Shown in pieces: positions 11,301-25,700 of a DNA stretch of 64,000 nt. Location: positions 29,086,035 through 29,150,034 of the forward strand of contig JAQNBH010000015.1 in assembly GCA_028752905.1 (NCBI GenBank), read 5' to 3'. The notes under the pieces are model-generated. The model had not been told where the DNA came from. It made no database searches and saw only the letters and a program-made list of their open reading frames with translations. Source of the stretch: Cladorhizidae sp. MBARI D1340-BT2 (lineage: Eukaryota; Porifera; Demospongiae; Poecilosclerida; Cladorhizidae). A program made the position numbers and the translations under genes. How positions within the stretch are numbered: position 1 is the first letter of the stretch; every line of letters starts with the position of its first letter.

Positions 11301-13691
11301 TAGTAGTAGTAATAATAATTGTAATACTAGTATATAGTGATAGTAGTAGTAATAATACTTGTAATACTAGTATATAGTGGTAGTGGTAGTAATAATACTT
11401 CTAATACTAGTATATAGTGGTAGTAATAGTAATAATACTTGTAATACTAGTATATAGTGGTAGTAGTAGTAATAATACTTGTAATACTAGTATATAGTGG
11501 TAGTAATAGTAATAATCATTGTAATACTAGTATATAGTGGTAGTAGTAGTATTAATAATTGTAATACTAGTATATAGTGGTAGTAGTAGTAATAATACTT
11601 GTAATACTAGTATATAGTGGTAGTAATAGTAATAATACTTGTAATACTAGTATATAGTGGTAGTAGTAGTAATAATAATTGTAATACTAGTATATAGTAG
11701 TAGTAGTAGTAATAATACTTGTAATACTAGTATATAGTGGTAGTAGTAGTAATAATACTTGTAATACTAGTATAATATAGTGGTAGTAGTAGTATTAATA
11801 ATTGATAATACTAGTATATAGTGGTAGTAGTAGTAATAATACTTGTAATACTAGTATATAGTGGTAGTAGTAGTAATAATACTTGTAATACTAGTATATA
11901 GTGGTAGTAGTAGTATTAATAATTGTAATACTAGTATATAGTGGTAGTAGTAGTAATAATACTTGTAATACTAGTATATAGTGGTAGTAGTAGTAATAAT
12001 ACTTGTAATACTAGTATATAGTGGTAGTAATAATACTTGTAATACTAGTATATAGTGGTAGTAGTAGTAATAATCATTGTAATACTAGTATATAGTGGTA
12101 GTAATAATACTTGTAATACTAGTATATAGTGGTAGTAATAATACTTGTAATACTAGTATATAGTGGTAGTAGTAGTAATAATACTTGTAATACTAGTATA
12201 TAGTGGTAGTAATAATACTTGTAATACTAGTATATAGTGGTAGTAGTAGTAATAATACTTGTAATACTAGTATATAGTGGTAGTATGTAGTAGTATTAAT
12301 AATTGTAATACTAGTATATAGTGGTAGTAGTAGTAATAATAATACTTGTAATACTAGTATATAGTGGTAGTAATAGTATTAATAATTGTAATACTAGTAT
12401 ATAGTGGTAGTAGCAGTAATAATACTTGTAATACTAGTATATAGTGGTAGTAGTAGTATTAATAATTGTAATACTAGTATATAGTGGTAGTAATAGTAAT
12501 AATACTTGTAATACTAGTATACAGTGGTAGTAGTAGTGATAATAATTGCAACAACAACAATTATGATTATTTCCGCTCACAAGTACACTGTAGATTTCAA
12601 GCTCTTGTTTGTTTGTTAGTTTGTTTTCCCCAGGTCTCAACCAATACCTTGGCCGTCATGGGGACGAATTGATAAGACCGAAGAAATTGGCTGAAGCATT
12701 GGTCAACAAGAGCTGAGACTGCAAACCGCCGCCACTCCCAACAAGTTTTCATTCAGTATCACTCTGAACAAAAACTATATTGAATTGCAATAAACTTCTC
12801 AATCATCAACTCAGTTGTATTCTCTCAACGTTTCAACCAGATGCTCTAGCCTTCATCACTATTCCTGATGAAGGCTAGAGCATCTAGTCGAACGTTGAGA
12901 GAATACAATTTGAAGTTTATTATTGAGAAGGTTATTGATGTCAACTGAGAGTTCATTGAGAGGTTTATTGAATTGACTGGCCAAGAAAGAAAATGGCCCC
13001 GGATGAGACTAGCAACTGCTCTAAGGTAACTCGTGCAGCCATTAGTAACGTCGCCATGTTGCGTAACTTGTGAGCTATTGTTGCCAAATGCAAAAGACGT
13101 GTGCTCAGGTTTACAGCTAAACAAAATGGCCGAATGCCGTGTCGTTTCAGGTGAAGGTGGTTTCTCCAGCAACACTTATACCCAATCACCACCAACATTT
13201 AATTAATGGATTGGTTCACAAACTTCAAGTCCATAAAATTTCGTAAAAACCCATTTGTAAGTTTTTGTGCATTCCTGCTAACGGACGGATGGACAGACAT
13301 ACCAAACTGCGATGAAAACTTACCCTCCTTAGCACGGGAACAACAACAACAACAACAATAGCTGCTTGAAAAAGTAATCTTCCATGTATTTAATATTTAA
13401 TTACAACAACAAAATTACAACAACAATAATAATAAATACTACTACTAATAATGTTGTTGTTGTTATTATTATTACTACTACTACTATTATTTTATTATTA
13501 TTATTATTATTATTACTATTATTACTATTATATTATAATTATTTTATTATTATTGTTGTTGTTGTTGTTATTATTATTATATTATTATTTTTTATTATTA
13601 TTATTATTATTGTTATTGTTATTATTATTATTATTATTATTATATTATTATATTATTATATTACTATTATTACTATTATTACTATTATTAC

Positions 13692-13763
<72 letters not shown>

Positions 13764-16700
13764 TATTAAACCTAACAGTGTAGTTGTGCAGAGTACACTA
13801 ACATGACGATGCTCTTCTTGAAGAGTGGACAGTCCAGCGTGAACGTCTCGTACTCTCCTCCTTCACCACACACGTTGATCCCATAGCGCTGGTGCTTGCA
13901 ACAACAACAGCAACAGCAACAATAACAACAATAACAACAACCAAGATTTGGAGCTCTGCACAGTTCTTGCAACACGGGGAATATCCATAAGCTGGAAGGA
14001 AATAGGGAACCACACATTTCCTAGGTATTCAAGGACTATTGCAAGGGTCTACAGGAAGTGCTGCAATGAGATTCATAAAGCAGATTCATAAAGCAATAAT
14101 CCCACAACAACTGCATTAGTAAAGGTGTATTACTTTAACTTTGTCTATTGATTTTTTAAATGAGCCATTAGCGAGTGGAAGCTTATGGTCCTCAGCAACA
14201 GTTGCACGTATCCAAAGAGTGGAAGCTTATGGTCCTCAGCAACAGCTGCACATATCCAACGAGTGGAAGCTTATGGTCCTCAGCAACAGAGGCACGTATC
14301 CAAAGCAAGTTAGGGAGGATACGATCACCAACGTAGAGTGGAACAATTGGCACGGTCGGACAGAGGTCACTTGAGTTTTAGCAACTGTTTCACCGACATA
14401 TTCAGTCGTGTGCTTAGTCACTTAAAGTGTAGACACTAACAGAAGTGGTCGTGCATAGTGTAGCTTCTCTGCACACCTTCGATGTATATATCCGCAGGTG
14501 GATTTTTTTACCGTTGAAAACTTCAAATGAAAAATATTCCTCATTGCTGTCTATACTTGTGAGGCTCTTTAATTGTCATTGATAGACATTTGGTAGATGA
14601 ATGAACTGCCGAAGTTCTCTAGTGACGATTAATTTCTGAAAGCGCAGGAAATTTCGAACGGGTTATATTTATCTTTCTCTGAGCATAGGAAAATGTGACG
14701 CGAACTTTGAAATATTTATTGCAGGAACTTTGTTATATTTATTGCAGGAACTTTGTTATTTCCTAAACCTCAAAATACAGTCCGAAGAATCTAGCCAATA
14801 AGTGCACGTGGCTAGCCAACAAGTGCACGACAGTAGCCAACAAGTGCACGTCACCAGCCAACAAGTGCACGTCACCAGCCAACAAGTGCACGTCACCAGC
14901 CAACAAGTGCACGTCACCAGCCAACAAGTGCACGTCACCAGCCAACAAGTGCACGTCACCAGCCAACAAGTGCACGTCACCAGCCAACAAGTGCACCAGC
15001 CAACAAGTGCACCAGCCAACAAGTGCACGTCACCAGCCAACAAGTGCACGTCACCAGCCAACAAGTGCACGTCACCAGCCAACAAGTGCACGTCACCAGC
15101 CAACAAGTGCACCAGCCAACAAGTGCACGTCACCAGCCAACAAGTGCACCAGCCAACAAGTGCACCAGCCAACAAGTGCACGTCACCAGCCAACAAGTGC
15201 ACGTCACCAGCCAACAAGTGCACGTCACTAGGCAACAAGTGCACGTCACCAGCCAACAAGTGCACGTCACCAGCCAACAAGTGCACGTCACCAGCCAACA
15301 AGTGCACGTCACCAGCCAACAAGTGCACGTCACCAGCCAACAAGTGCACGTCACCAGCCAACAAGTGCACGTCACCAGCCAACAAGTGCACGTCACCAGC
15401 CAACAAGTGCACGTCACCAGCCAACAAGTGCACGTCACCAGCCAACAAGTGCACGTCACCAGCCAACAAGTGCACGTCACCAGCCAACAAGTGCACGTCA
15501 CTAGGCAACAAGTGCACGTAACTAGCCCCAATAAGTGGCCACCCACTCAGTACCTAACTCACAATATGCCATACCTACCAAGGAGCAGAGTTCAGGGTGT
15601 AATTCCTTGATATTCATACCAAGATGTCTGTCCGGTGATAACCCTAATATACAAGACAATTTTTTTTTAATGGATGACTTTTCAAAAGAAATGAAAAAAA
15701 TGAAGGCCCTTTACTAATGATATAGACCAAAAACATTTAGAGGCTCCTTTACTAATGATGTAGACTACAAACATTTAGAGGCTCCTTTACTAATGATGTA
15801 GACTACAAACATTTAGAGGCCCTTTACTGATGATGTAGACCACAGATAGTACAGTATAGTTTGTGTTCTCAATGAACTTTCGGTTCTAGTTCACATAACG
15901 AAATTCCAATGACCTCAATAATCAACTTAAATTTTTACTTTCTCCACATTTCAACTAGATGCTCTAGCTTCCATCAGGAATAAAGGCTAGATGCTCTAGC
16001 CTCCATCAGGAATAAAGACTAGATGCTCTAGCCTCCATCAGGAATAATGACTAGATGCTCTAGCCTGCATCAGGAATAAAGGCTAGATGCTCTAGCCTCC
16101 ATCAGGAATAAAGGCTAGCCTCCATCAGGAATAAAGACTAGATGCTGTAGCCTCCATCAGGAATAATGACTAGATGCTATAGCCTCGATCAGGAATAATG
16201 ACTAGATTCTAGCGTCCATCAGGAATAAAGGCTAGATGCTCTAGCCTCCATCAGGAATAAAGGCTAGATGCTCTAGCCTCCATCAGGAATAAAGGCTAGT
16301 TGCTCTAGCCTCCATCAGGAATAAAGGCTAGATGCTCTAGCCTCCATCAGGAATAAAGGTTAGATGCTCTAGCCTTCATCAGGAATAATGACTAGATGCT
16401 CTAGCCTCCATCAGGAATAAAGGCTAGATGCTCTACCCTCCATCAGGAATAAAGGCTAGCCTCCATCAGGAATAAAGGCTAGATGCTCTAGCCTCCATCA
16501 GGAATAAAGGCTAGATGCTCTAGCCTTCATCAGGAGAATAATGACTAGATGCTCTAGCCTCCATCAGGAATAAAGGCTAGCCTCCATCAGGAATAAAGGC
16601 TAGATGCTCTAGCCTCCATCAGGAATAAAGGCTAGATGCTCTAGCCTCCATTAGGAATAAAGGCTAGCCTCCATCAGGAATAATGACTAGATGCTCTAGC

Positions 16701-19700
16701 CTCCATCAGGAATAATGACTAGATGCTCTAGCCTCCATCAGGAATAAAGTCTAGCCTCCTCCATCAGGAATAAAGGCTAGATGCTCTAGCCTTCATCAGG
16801 AATAATGACTAGATGCTCTAGCCTCCATCAGGAATAAAGGCTAGCCTCCATCAGGAATAAAGGCTAGATGCTCTAGCCTCCATCAGGAATAAAGGCTAGA
16901 TGCTCTAGCCTTCATCAGGAATAGTGACTAGATACTCTAGCCTCCATCAGGAATAAAGGCTAGATGCTCTAGCCTCCACCAGGAATAATGACTAGATGCT
17001 CTAGCCTCCATCAGGAATAATGACTAGATGAAGACTAGAGATCTAGTGGGAATGTCGAGAGAGTAAAAATTCAAGTTGATTATTGAGGGCATTGTAATTG
17101 GTGCTCATTACTTTAAAAGGTAAAGGGTTCTCTTGTTTGTGTCTATAGTGGTAAATTCTTGTTTCCTTGTGTCAATCCATTACATTTGTCTTGCTTCTAA
17201 TTGCTTGTTAAAAAAAGTTTCCTCTATATAAATATAGTCGAGCAACCTCTTTCAAGAACTTGGTAATAATTGCTCAGGATAGCGCCAGAACCAACCAATG
17301 ACCAACACAGCAGAACTGTCTCTATCATGTTTACAAAGCATGCACGCCTGCACGCACACAAATAGTTACCCGGTTATGTTGGTCTGGAGTAGAACTAGTG
17401 TATGCACCTTGCACAAGATTAACTTACCTGCTATCTGGTGGCTCAGTGAGAGGTCCACCGAGTCTAACAGGTCTGGCAAAAGAGCAACTGACATCGATCG
17501 ACTGAAGCCAATTGGTTTGTTCAGAATCTTAAAACCATAGTAAATGGCGCGTGGTCTAATCAAGGATGTGTTCTATTTATTTGGAGATAGTAAATGGTGC
17601 ACATTCTATTCGAGGGCACGTTCCAATCGAGGGAATACGGTACGTTTGTCTGTGAGGAAGTCCTTGCGAGCACGTAATAATATCACGTTGTTCAGTCATT
17701 CTCGTACCGCAGTGGAACGCAGGCAGGTACGATTTCACTCGAGGCATTGCTCTAATGTTTGTGGCTCTAATGTTTGTGGCTCTAATGTTTGTGGGTCTAA
17801 TGTTTGTGGGTCTAATGTTTGTGGGTCTAATGTTTGTGGGTCTAATGTTTGTGGCTCTAATGTTTGTGGCTCTAATGTTTGTGGGTCTAATGTTTGTGGC
17901 TCTAATGTTTGTGGCTCTAATGTTTGTGGCTCTAATGTTTGTGGCTCTAATGTTTGTGGCTCTAATGTTTGTGGCTCTAATGTTTGTGGCTCTAATGTTT
18001 GTGGCTCTAATGTTTGTGGGTCTAATGTTTGTGGCTGAAATAGCATGAAAACTCGCATACACTTCCTAATGACCACGCCCATCAATTTAGTAATGTACTG
18101 GAAGTGGTACGGCCAAAGTTGGATTGGCCAGAGCATCGTAGCCGTCCCTGTAAGCTTTGTTTTTGTAATGTTCAGGCTGCCATTTTGAATGGGAGCCCAC
18201 CAACAGAGTGCGGATGCACCCCCTCATATGTACCTACAAATATGCGACCTTTATTGCATGAGTCCAAGTGGAAGAATAGGGCGAGTTATTTCACTAGCAG
18301 GTGTCTATAATTTCATGAGCCAAAGGCAAAGTGAAAATAAAGATAGAGAGTGAAATGTCTCAACCACGACGAGTGTGATTCTATACCGTATACTCATAAT
18401 AATTACTACACTTCATGTGACCACAGTTCTATCTGTCCATCGGTCGGGATTGATACCATCTACTCCACTTACTTAAGCCACTTATAGTTCTCTTGGCAGT
18501 ATTCATAGCTTTATTGCTGTCATTAAGTTGCTTAACTGCTCCATCATCCAAAATAAAGTAGAGTGATTTAAAAAACATTAGAGGAATATATGGGATGCCA
18601 TGTCCATAGGAAGATACTGCAGTGAGTATATTAAGTATCAATGGAGTATATATGGGAGAATATCTAATGCCTTGCCTATGGCAGTGAGTATATCAAGTAT
18701 TAGTGGAATATGGGAGAATATCTAATGCCATGCCTATGGCAGTGAGTATATCAAGTATCAGTGGAATATGGGAGAATATCTAATGCCATGCCTATGGCAG
18801 TGAGTATATCAAGTATTAGTGGAATATGGGAGAATATCTAATGCCATGCCTATGGCAGTGAGTATATAAGTATTAGTGAAATATGGGAGAATATCTAATG
18901 CCATGCCTATGGCAGTGAGTATATCAAGTATTAGTGGAATATGGGAGAATATCTAATGCCATGCCTGTGGCAGTGAGTATATCAAGTATCAGTGGAATAT
19001 GGGAGAATATCTAATGCCATGCCTATGGCAGTGAGTATATCAAGTACTAGTGGAATATGGGAGAATATCTAATGCCATGCCTATAGGAAAATACTGCAGT
19101 GAGTCTTCAAGTATAGAATAAATGATTGAAGAGGTCGACTCCAAATATGAAGACCACACCCAAACAGAAACAGTGGTAGATGTAAAGAAACTATACAGGG
19201 TATATCAGGAGGGGTTGGGGGTGGAGGGTTAGGAAGGGGGGAAGGGGGGGGGGGGGGTTGAATATCCTCCTCCCCTTTAAATAATACAGTAGATAATATA
19301 TTACAGTTTTAAGTGGTCACATGATCTTTTATAACTGACCACTCCACATCATGGACTTGAGACCTGGTGTTCGTTCATGTGAGACTACTGTACTTGAGGA
19401 GGAGGGCAAAAATTATTTGAATAAGTCCAAAATTTTCAAGCATTACTTAACTTAAGAAACACGATTTTTTTTGCCAATAGGAATTTTTTTTGCAGGTAGG
19501 ATTTTTTTTGCAGAAGGATTTTTTTTGCCGATAGGAAGTAATCGGATATATTTTCATCGGTTAAAGTGGTGTATTCTGGACATACACACATGTTAGTTGA
19601 CCACACCCACATGATATGGTATCGCTGCTCACCCATAGCAGCAACTTTGATGAGGATAGCCTCCACCCCTGCCTCGGACATCTCTGCAAGAAGTTCCTCC

Positions 19701-22700
19701 TGGTCCCTCCTCCACAAGTAGGCCAGACTTACCAACCCCAGGCGAACACATCTGTAAACAACCATTATATATATATCCTCATAGCAAGAACCTGTACATG
19801 CAACACATTACCTGTTCATGCAACACATTACCCAGCAATGCACAAGACTAATTCACCTGCCATCTTGATACCCCCTTGATAGCTGGCTATCTCTCAACAT
19901 AGTCTGGCTACCCCTCAACATAGTCTGCTGGTATCCCTCAAGGTAGTCTGGCTACCCCTCAACATAGTCTGCTGGTATCCCTCAACATAATCTGGTTCCC
20001 CCTAAACATAGTCTGGGTACCCCTCAACATAGCCTGGGTACCCAGCAACATCTGACAAGAGCAGCAATACTGACCAGTGGGATATTTTTGTCGTGATAAA
20101 GGTTCGTGGTCGTCATGGTTGCAACCCAACCTGCAATAAGTTCAATGAAGAGCGGCAGAGAAGGGTGTGGTTTATGGTGCCAACAAGAGTTTGAGGGGAG
20201 AGGGGATATTTATGAACTATCTATAGTCCATAAATTTCCCCCACGAACTCTTGCTGGCAATCATCAACCCTGGATAACAACTTTTAAAAAACACCCTTTT
20301 TCTCGACAAAGTCTTCTGTCGACTTGAACAGGGTCCGACTGGACGAGCTCACTGCAAACTAGAATCATACCCACTTAAGGTAGGTGGAGTCATACATTCC
20401 TACAGATCGAATCAGCTGCATTGAGAGGTCTGAATCACATTTCAGTTGTTCTAATAAATCTAATGGCTGCAAAGACCCAACCCACCAGTGATGCAGGACA
20501 TCAAGGGAGCAGCCACCCAACACACCAGTGATGCAGGACAGCAAGGGAGCCACCCCCACCAGCGATGCAGGACAACAAGGGAGCCACCCAACCCACCAGT
20601 GATGCAGGACAGCAAGGAAGCCACCCACCAGTGATGCAGGACAGCAAGGAAGCCACCCAACACACCAGTGATGCAGGACAACAAGGGAGCCACATACAAG
20701 AAGCTCATGCCGAGTCTTAGCGTCTCACTATTCCCAATAGAGACTAGGAGCATGTAGTCAAAACATTGAGAGAGTAAATTTCAAGTTGATAATTCAAAAA
20801 GTGAAAGCTCTTTCAGACCGTCAGACATTATGACTCTTGTCTGCAAAGATAAAAAGTAAGTTGTTTTAATAAAGCTACTTAAGAACTGTCGTACAATAAC
20901 ATCATTCATGCAACTTTTAAAAAATCACTCTACAACAGTAAATAAACTTTTTTCTTCCTTTAGTTATATGAGAAAGTTCTCCTTCAAAAGTTGACATGTC
21001 ATGTTCGACGGTTCTTGCACCATCTCTAACAGTCTAACTGTGGTCTTACACTCTTAAGGTTTTAGATAATCAATTTTATTCACTCAGACAAGACACAAAC
21101 TCAAGCCAGAATAATCTGTCCAGAGGGAGGCTGCCCTTAACTAGGCTAGCCTCCCCCAAACCGCTACACATGACCATATTATAAGGTAAAATGCATGCAT
21201 GTGTCTTTCCAATGGGATATAAGTAGCAGTGCCAGGTCTGTGTGTTTGTTTATGCATGTGTCTATTAGAATAAGTGTGCGTCTATTAGAATAAGTGTGAT
21301 CTACTTCAAAGTCTATAGTTTGTTCATGAGCAACATGCAGGTAGCTCCAGTGCTGAAGAGCTGGCACATGAGTATAAATATCATCAACAACAACAAATAT
21401 TAGACGCATCAATTAATGACACACTACAGAGCTAGCACATGAATATAAATATACATCAACAACGACACATCAGACTACAGAGCTAGCACATGAATATAAA
21501 TATCATCAACAACAACAAATATTAGACACATCAATTAATGACACACTACAGAGCCAGCACATGAATATAAATATACATCATCAACAACAACAAATATTAG
21601 ACACATCAATTAATGACACACTACAGAGCCAGCACATGAATATAAATATACATCAACAACAACAAATATTAGACACATCAATTAATGTCAGACTACAGAG
21701 CCAGCACATGAATATAAATATACATCAACAACAACAAATATTAGACACATCAATTAATGACACACTACAGAGCTAGCACATGAATATAAATATACATCAA
21801 CAACGACACATCAGACTACAGAGCTAGCACATGAATATAAATATACATCAACAACAACAAATATTAATCACATCAATTAATGACACACTACAGAGCTAGC
21901 ACATGAATATAAATATACATCAACAACAACAAATATTAGACACATCAATTAATGTCAGACTACAGAGCCAGCACATGAATATAAATATACATCAACAACA
22001 ACAAATATTAGACACATCAATTAATGACACACTACAGAGCTAGCACATGAATATAAATATACATCAACAACAGCAAATATTAGACACATCAATTAATGTC
22101 AGACTACAGAGCCAGCACATGAATATAAATATACATCAACAACAACAAATATTAGACACATCAATTAATGACACTACAGAGCTAGCACATGAATATAAAT
22201 ATACATCAACAACAACAAATATTAGACACATCAATTAATGACACTACAGAGCTAGCACATGAATATAAATATACATCAACAACAACAAATATTAGACACA
22301 TCAATTAATGTCAGACTACAGAGCTAGCACATGAATATAAATATACATCAACAACAACAAATATTAGACACATCAATTAATGACACACTACAGAGCTAGC
22401 ACATGAATATAAATATACATCAACAACAACAAATATTAGACACATCAATTAATGTCAGACTACAGAGCTAGCACATGAATATAAATATACATCAACAACA
22501 ACAAATATTAGACACATCAATTAATGACACTACAGAGCTAGCACATGAATATAAATATACATCAACAACAACAAATATTAGACACATCAATTAATGACAC
22601 ACTACAGAGCCAGCACATGAATATAAATATACATCAACAACAACAAATATTAGACACATCAATTAATGTCAGACTACAGAGCTAGCACATGAATATAAAT

Positions 22701-25700
22701 ATACATCAACAACAACAAATATTAGACACATCAATTAATGACAAGACTACAGAGCCAGCACATGAATATAAATATACATCAACAACAGCAAATATTAGAC
22801 ACATCAATTAATGACACACTACAGAGCCAGCACATGAATATAAATATACATCAACAACAACAAATATTAGACACATCAATTAATGACAGATTACAGAGCT
22901 AGCACATGAATATAAATATACATCAACAACAACAAATATTAGACACATCAATTAATGACACACTACAGAGCAAGCACAGGAATATAAATATACATCAACA
23001 ACAACAAATATTAGACACATCAATTAATGACAGAGTACAGAGCTAGCACATGAATATAAATATACATCAACAACAACAAATATTAGACACAGCAGACTAC
23101 AGAGCTAGCACATGAATATAAATATACATCAACAACAGCAAATATTAGACACATCAATTAATGACACACTACAGAGCTAGCACATGAATATAAATATACA
23201 TCAACAACAACAAATATTAGACACATCAATTAATGTCAGACTACAGAGCCAGCACATGAATATAAATATACATCAACAACAACAAATATTAGACACATCA
23301 ATTAATGTCAGACTACAGAGCCAGCACATGAATATAAATATACATCAACAACAACAAATATTAGACACATCAATTAATGACTGACTACAGAGCTAGCACA
23401 TGAATATAAATATACATCAACAACAACAAATATTAGACACATCAATTAATGACACACTACAGAGCTAGCACATGAATATAAATATACATCAACAACAACA
23501 AATATTAGACATCAATTAATGACACACTACAGAGCCAGCACATGAATATAAATATACATCAACAACAACAAATATTAGACACATCAATTAATGACACACT
23601 ACAGAGCCAGCACATGAATATAAATATACATCAACAACAATAAATATTAGACACATCAATTAATGACAATTACAGAGCTAGCACATGAATATAAATATAC
23701 ATCAACAACAATAAATATTAGACACATCAATTAATGTCAGACTACAGAGCTAGCACATGAATATAAATATACATCAACAACAACAAATATTAGACACATC
23801 AATTAATGACAGATTACAGAGCTAGCACATGAATATAAATATACATCAACAACAATAAATATTAGACACATCAATTAATGACACACTACAGAGCCAGCAC
23901 ACGAATATAAATATACATCAACAACAACAAATATTAGACACATCAATTAATGTCAGACTACAGAGCTAGCACATGAATATAAATATACATCAACAACAAC
24001 AAATATTAGACACATCAATTAATGACAGACTACAGAGCTAGCACATGAATATAAATATACATCAACAACAACAAATATTAGACACATCAATTAATGGCAG
24101 ACTACAGAGCCAGCACATGAATATAAATATCAGCAAAAAGAAACGAGGATGAAAATATTTTTAATATTTTATTAAAAACAAACAATGGACTATTCAAATA
24201 AAGGGAGGATAATCCCTTGAGACCACACCCAGAACCACTCCTAATTAGTTGACAAATTAAAAAAACATGTACACCAAACATCATACGAATTTAAAAAAGC
24301 TGTATATATATTTGTACACACAATTTAGAAATTGGCAGTCATCTAACTAAGTCTTGTCTGCAGGACTATTTTATGATAAAGGATCCTCCCTCGACTAGTT
24401 ATTTTTTTAATAAAGCGTTTTCGTACAATAAAGTTACATTATTATAGCATAGAAATGGGTAATTATTGCCGAGTGATATGCCATTGTTGCGCTGATGTCT
24501 GTCATACAGTGTATTGGATACTTGCTGTGAGCAATAAATGGACAAATGATTGGTACTTATCAAGTAGACCAAGTTGAAATACTTATGTTCTGTTCCAAGA
24601 CTATCATAATTGGTGTTATGTGTTATTGTTAAACCTTACAGGACGAGCGTCACAAATCAGTGACACAAATAATTAAGTGTGGAGGATGATATGTAAGTGA
24701 CTTGTGCATTAGTAGTCGTAAGAACGAGCGTCACGAAATCATGACAGGCTGCTTCTTTATGACCATCCTTTACCATGCACCCTATCTACTGATCAATAAT
24801 TATGTCCCCCACCCTTCATTGTGGGAGACCCCGCTCCCAAAATGTTCAGATACCAGCTCCAGCAAACAGCTTAATTACATTAAAACATAATTATAGTATT
24901 CATTAAACATTATGGATCATGTCTTGGTTAGATACCGATGTGGAGACTGAGGGAGTAAGTGCAATTTTGACTGATATATATGTGGATAGCAGCATGCAGT
25001 AGAAGTGGAGTTCAGATGGAGTTGCAGAGAACGTGGAAGTTGAACTGGGAGAGAGAGGACCAAGCATGGAGGTGTACTGTATCACCACGTAATACAAACC
25101 ACACCCTGGCACACGCTTCCAGCATGTGAACAGGATGTGGAAAAATAAAATTATATTAATAATAATAATTACAAACAACACATTACAATTACAAACAACA
25201 CAACAAATAAAAAGTTAAAATAATAATAAAATTGACAAAAAAATAATATATATATAAATATATGCTCTCAACAAAGAATGATAAATCACTTGACGACAGA
25301 AAAAATTATCGTGACTTCAAGTTCAGGCACTCGAGAGTGGCCACACACCTTAATAACACAAATGAGTATGGAAAACGTCTCACATAGCTGACCCTTGACC
25401 TTCCTTATGGCAGGGTAGGTGTAGGAACACTAGTATGGTCAAATTGTTCTGCCAGCATTCACAGCATACTTGTGGTCTGAGCGCACACGCCTTCTTGACA
25501 TGTTCTGAATTCATGTGGTTGAGTTAAAGACTCAGAACTTTGAGCTTTTCAGCTTCTCAATATGGAGGCGAGGTCATCTTTCAGCCCTAACAGAAATGCA
25601 GATGTCTTTCTTCTTGTGGCGACATATATTGATGTCAGCTCCACCCACTTAGTAGAACTGGTAATTAGGACAAAATTGAGCATGCTAGTGTTCCCATACC

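Noticed and set aside
12841..12895. Hammerhead-ribozyme-like CTGATGA..GAAAC core in family A
   Set aside because: An extra A follows CTGATGA in most copies, GAAA is broken here (CGAACG), and the sequence pairs fully with its own arm; no cleavage-site stem could be defined.
13384..13806. Ile/Leu-rich frames
   Set aside because: TTA/ATT microsatellite; the same applies to 47,420-47,878.
14756..15610. Overlapping frames with QQVHVTS, CTCWLVT and HLLAGDV repeats
   Set aside because: 21- and 15-bp units are multiples of three and open on both strands.
15955..17040. CRISPR-like regular repeats
   Set aside because: Units are contiguous tandem repeats without unique spacers, and the DNA is eukaryotic; the same holds for all other arrays here.
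17366..17563. Minus-strand frame ending at a good donor (GTAAGTT)
   Set aside because: It lies between DPH6 exons 4 and 5, which already join in phase; its residues do not resemble DPH6.
17544..18136. SNVCG, TNIRA and QTLEP repeat frames
   Set aside because: 15-bp minisatellite artefact on both strands.
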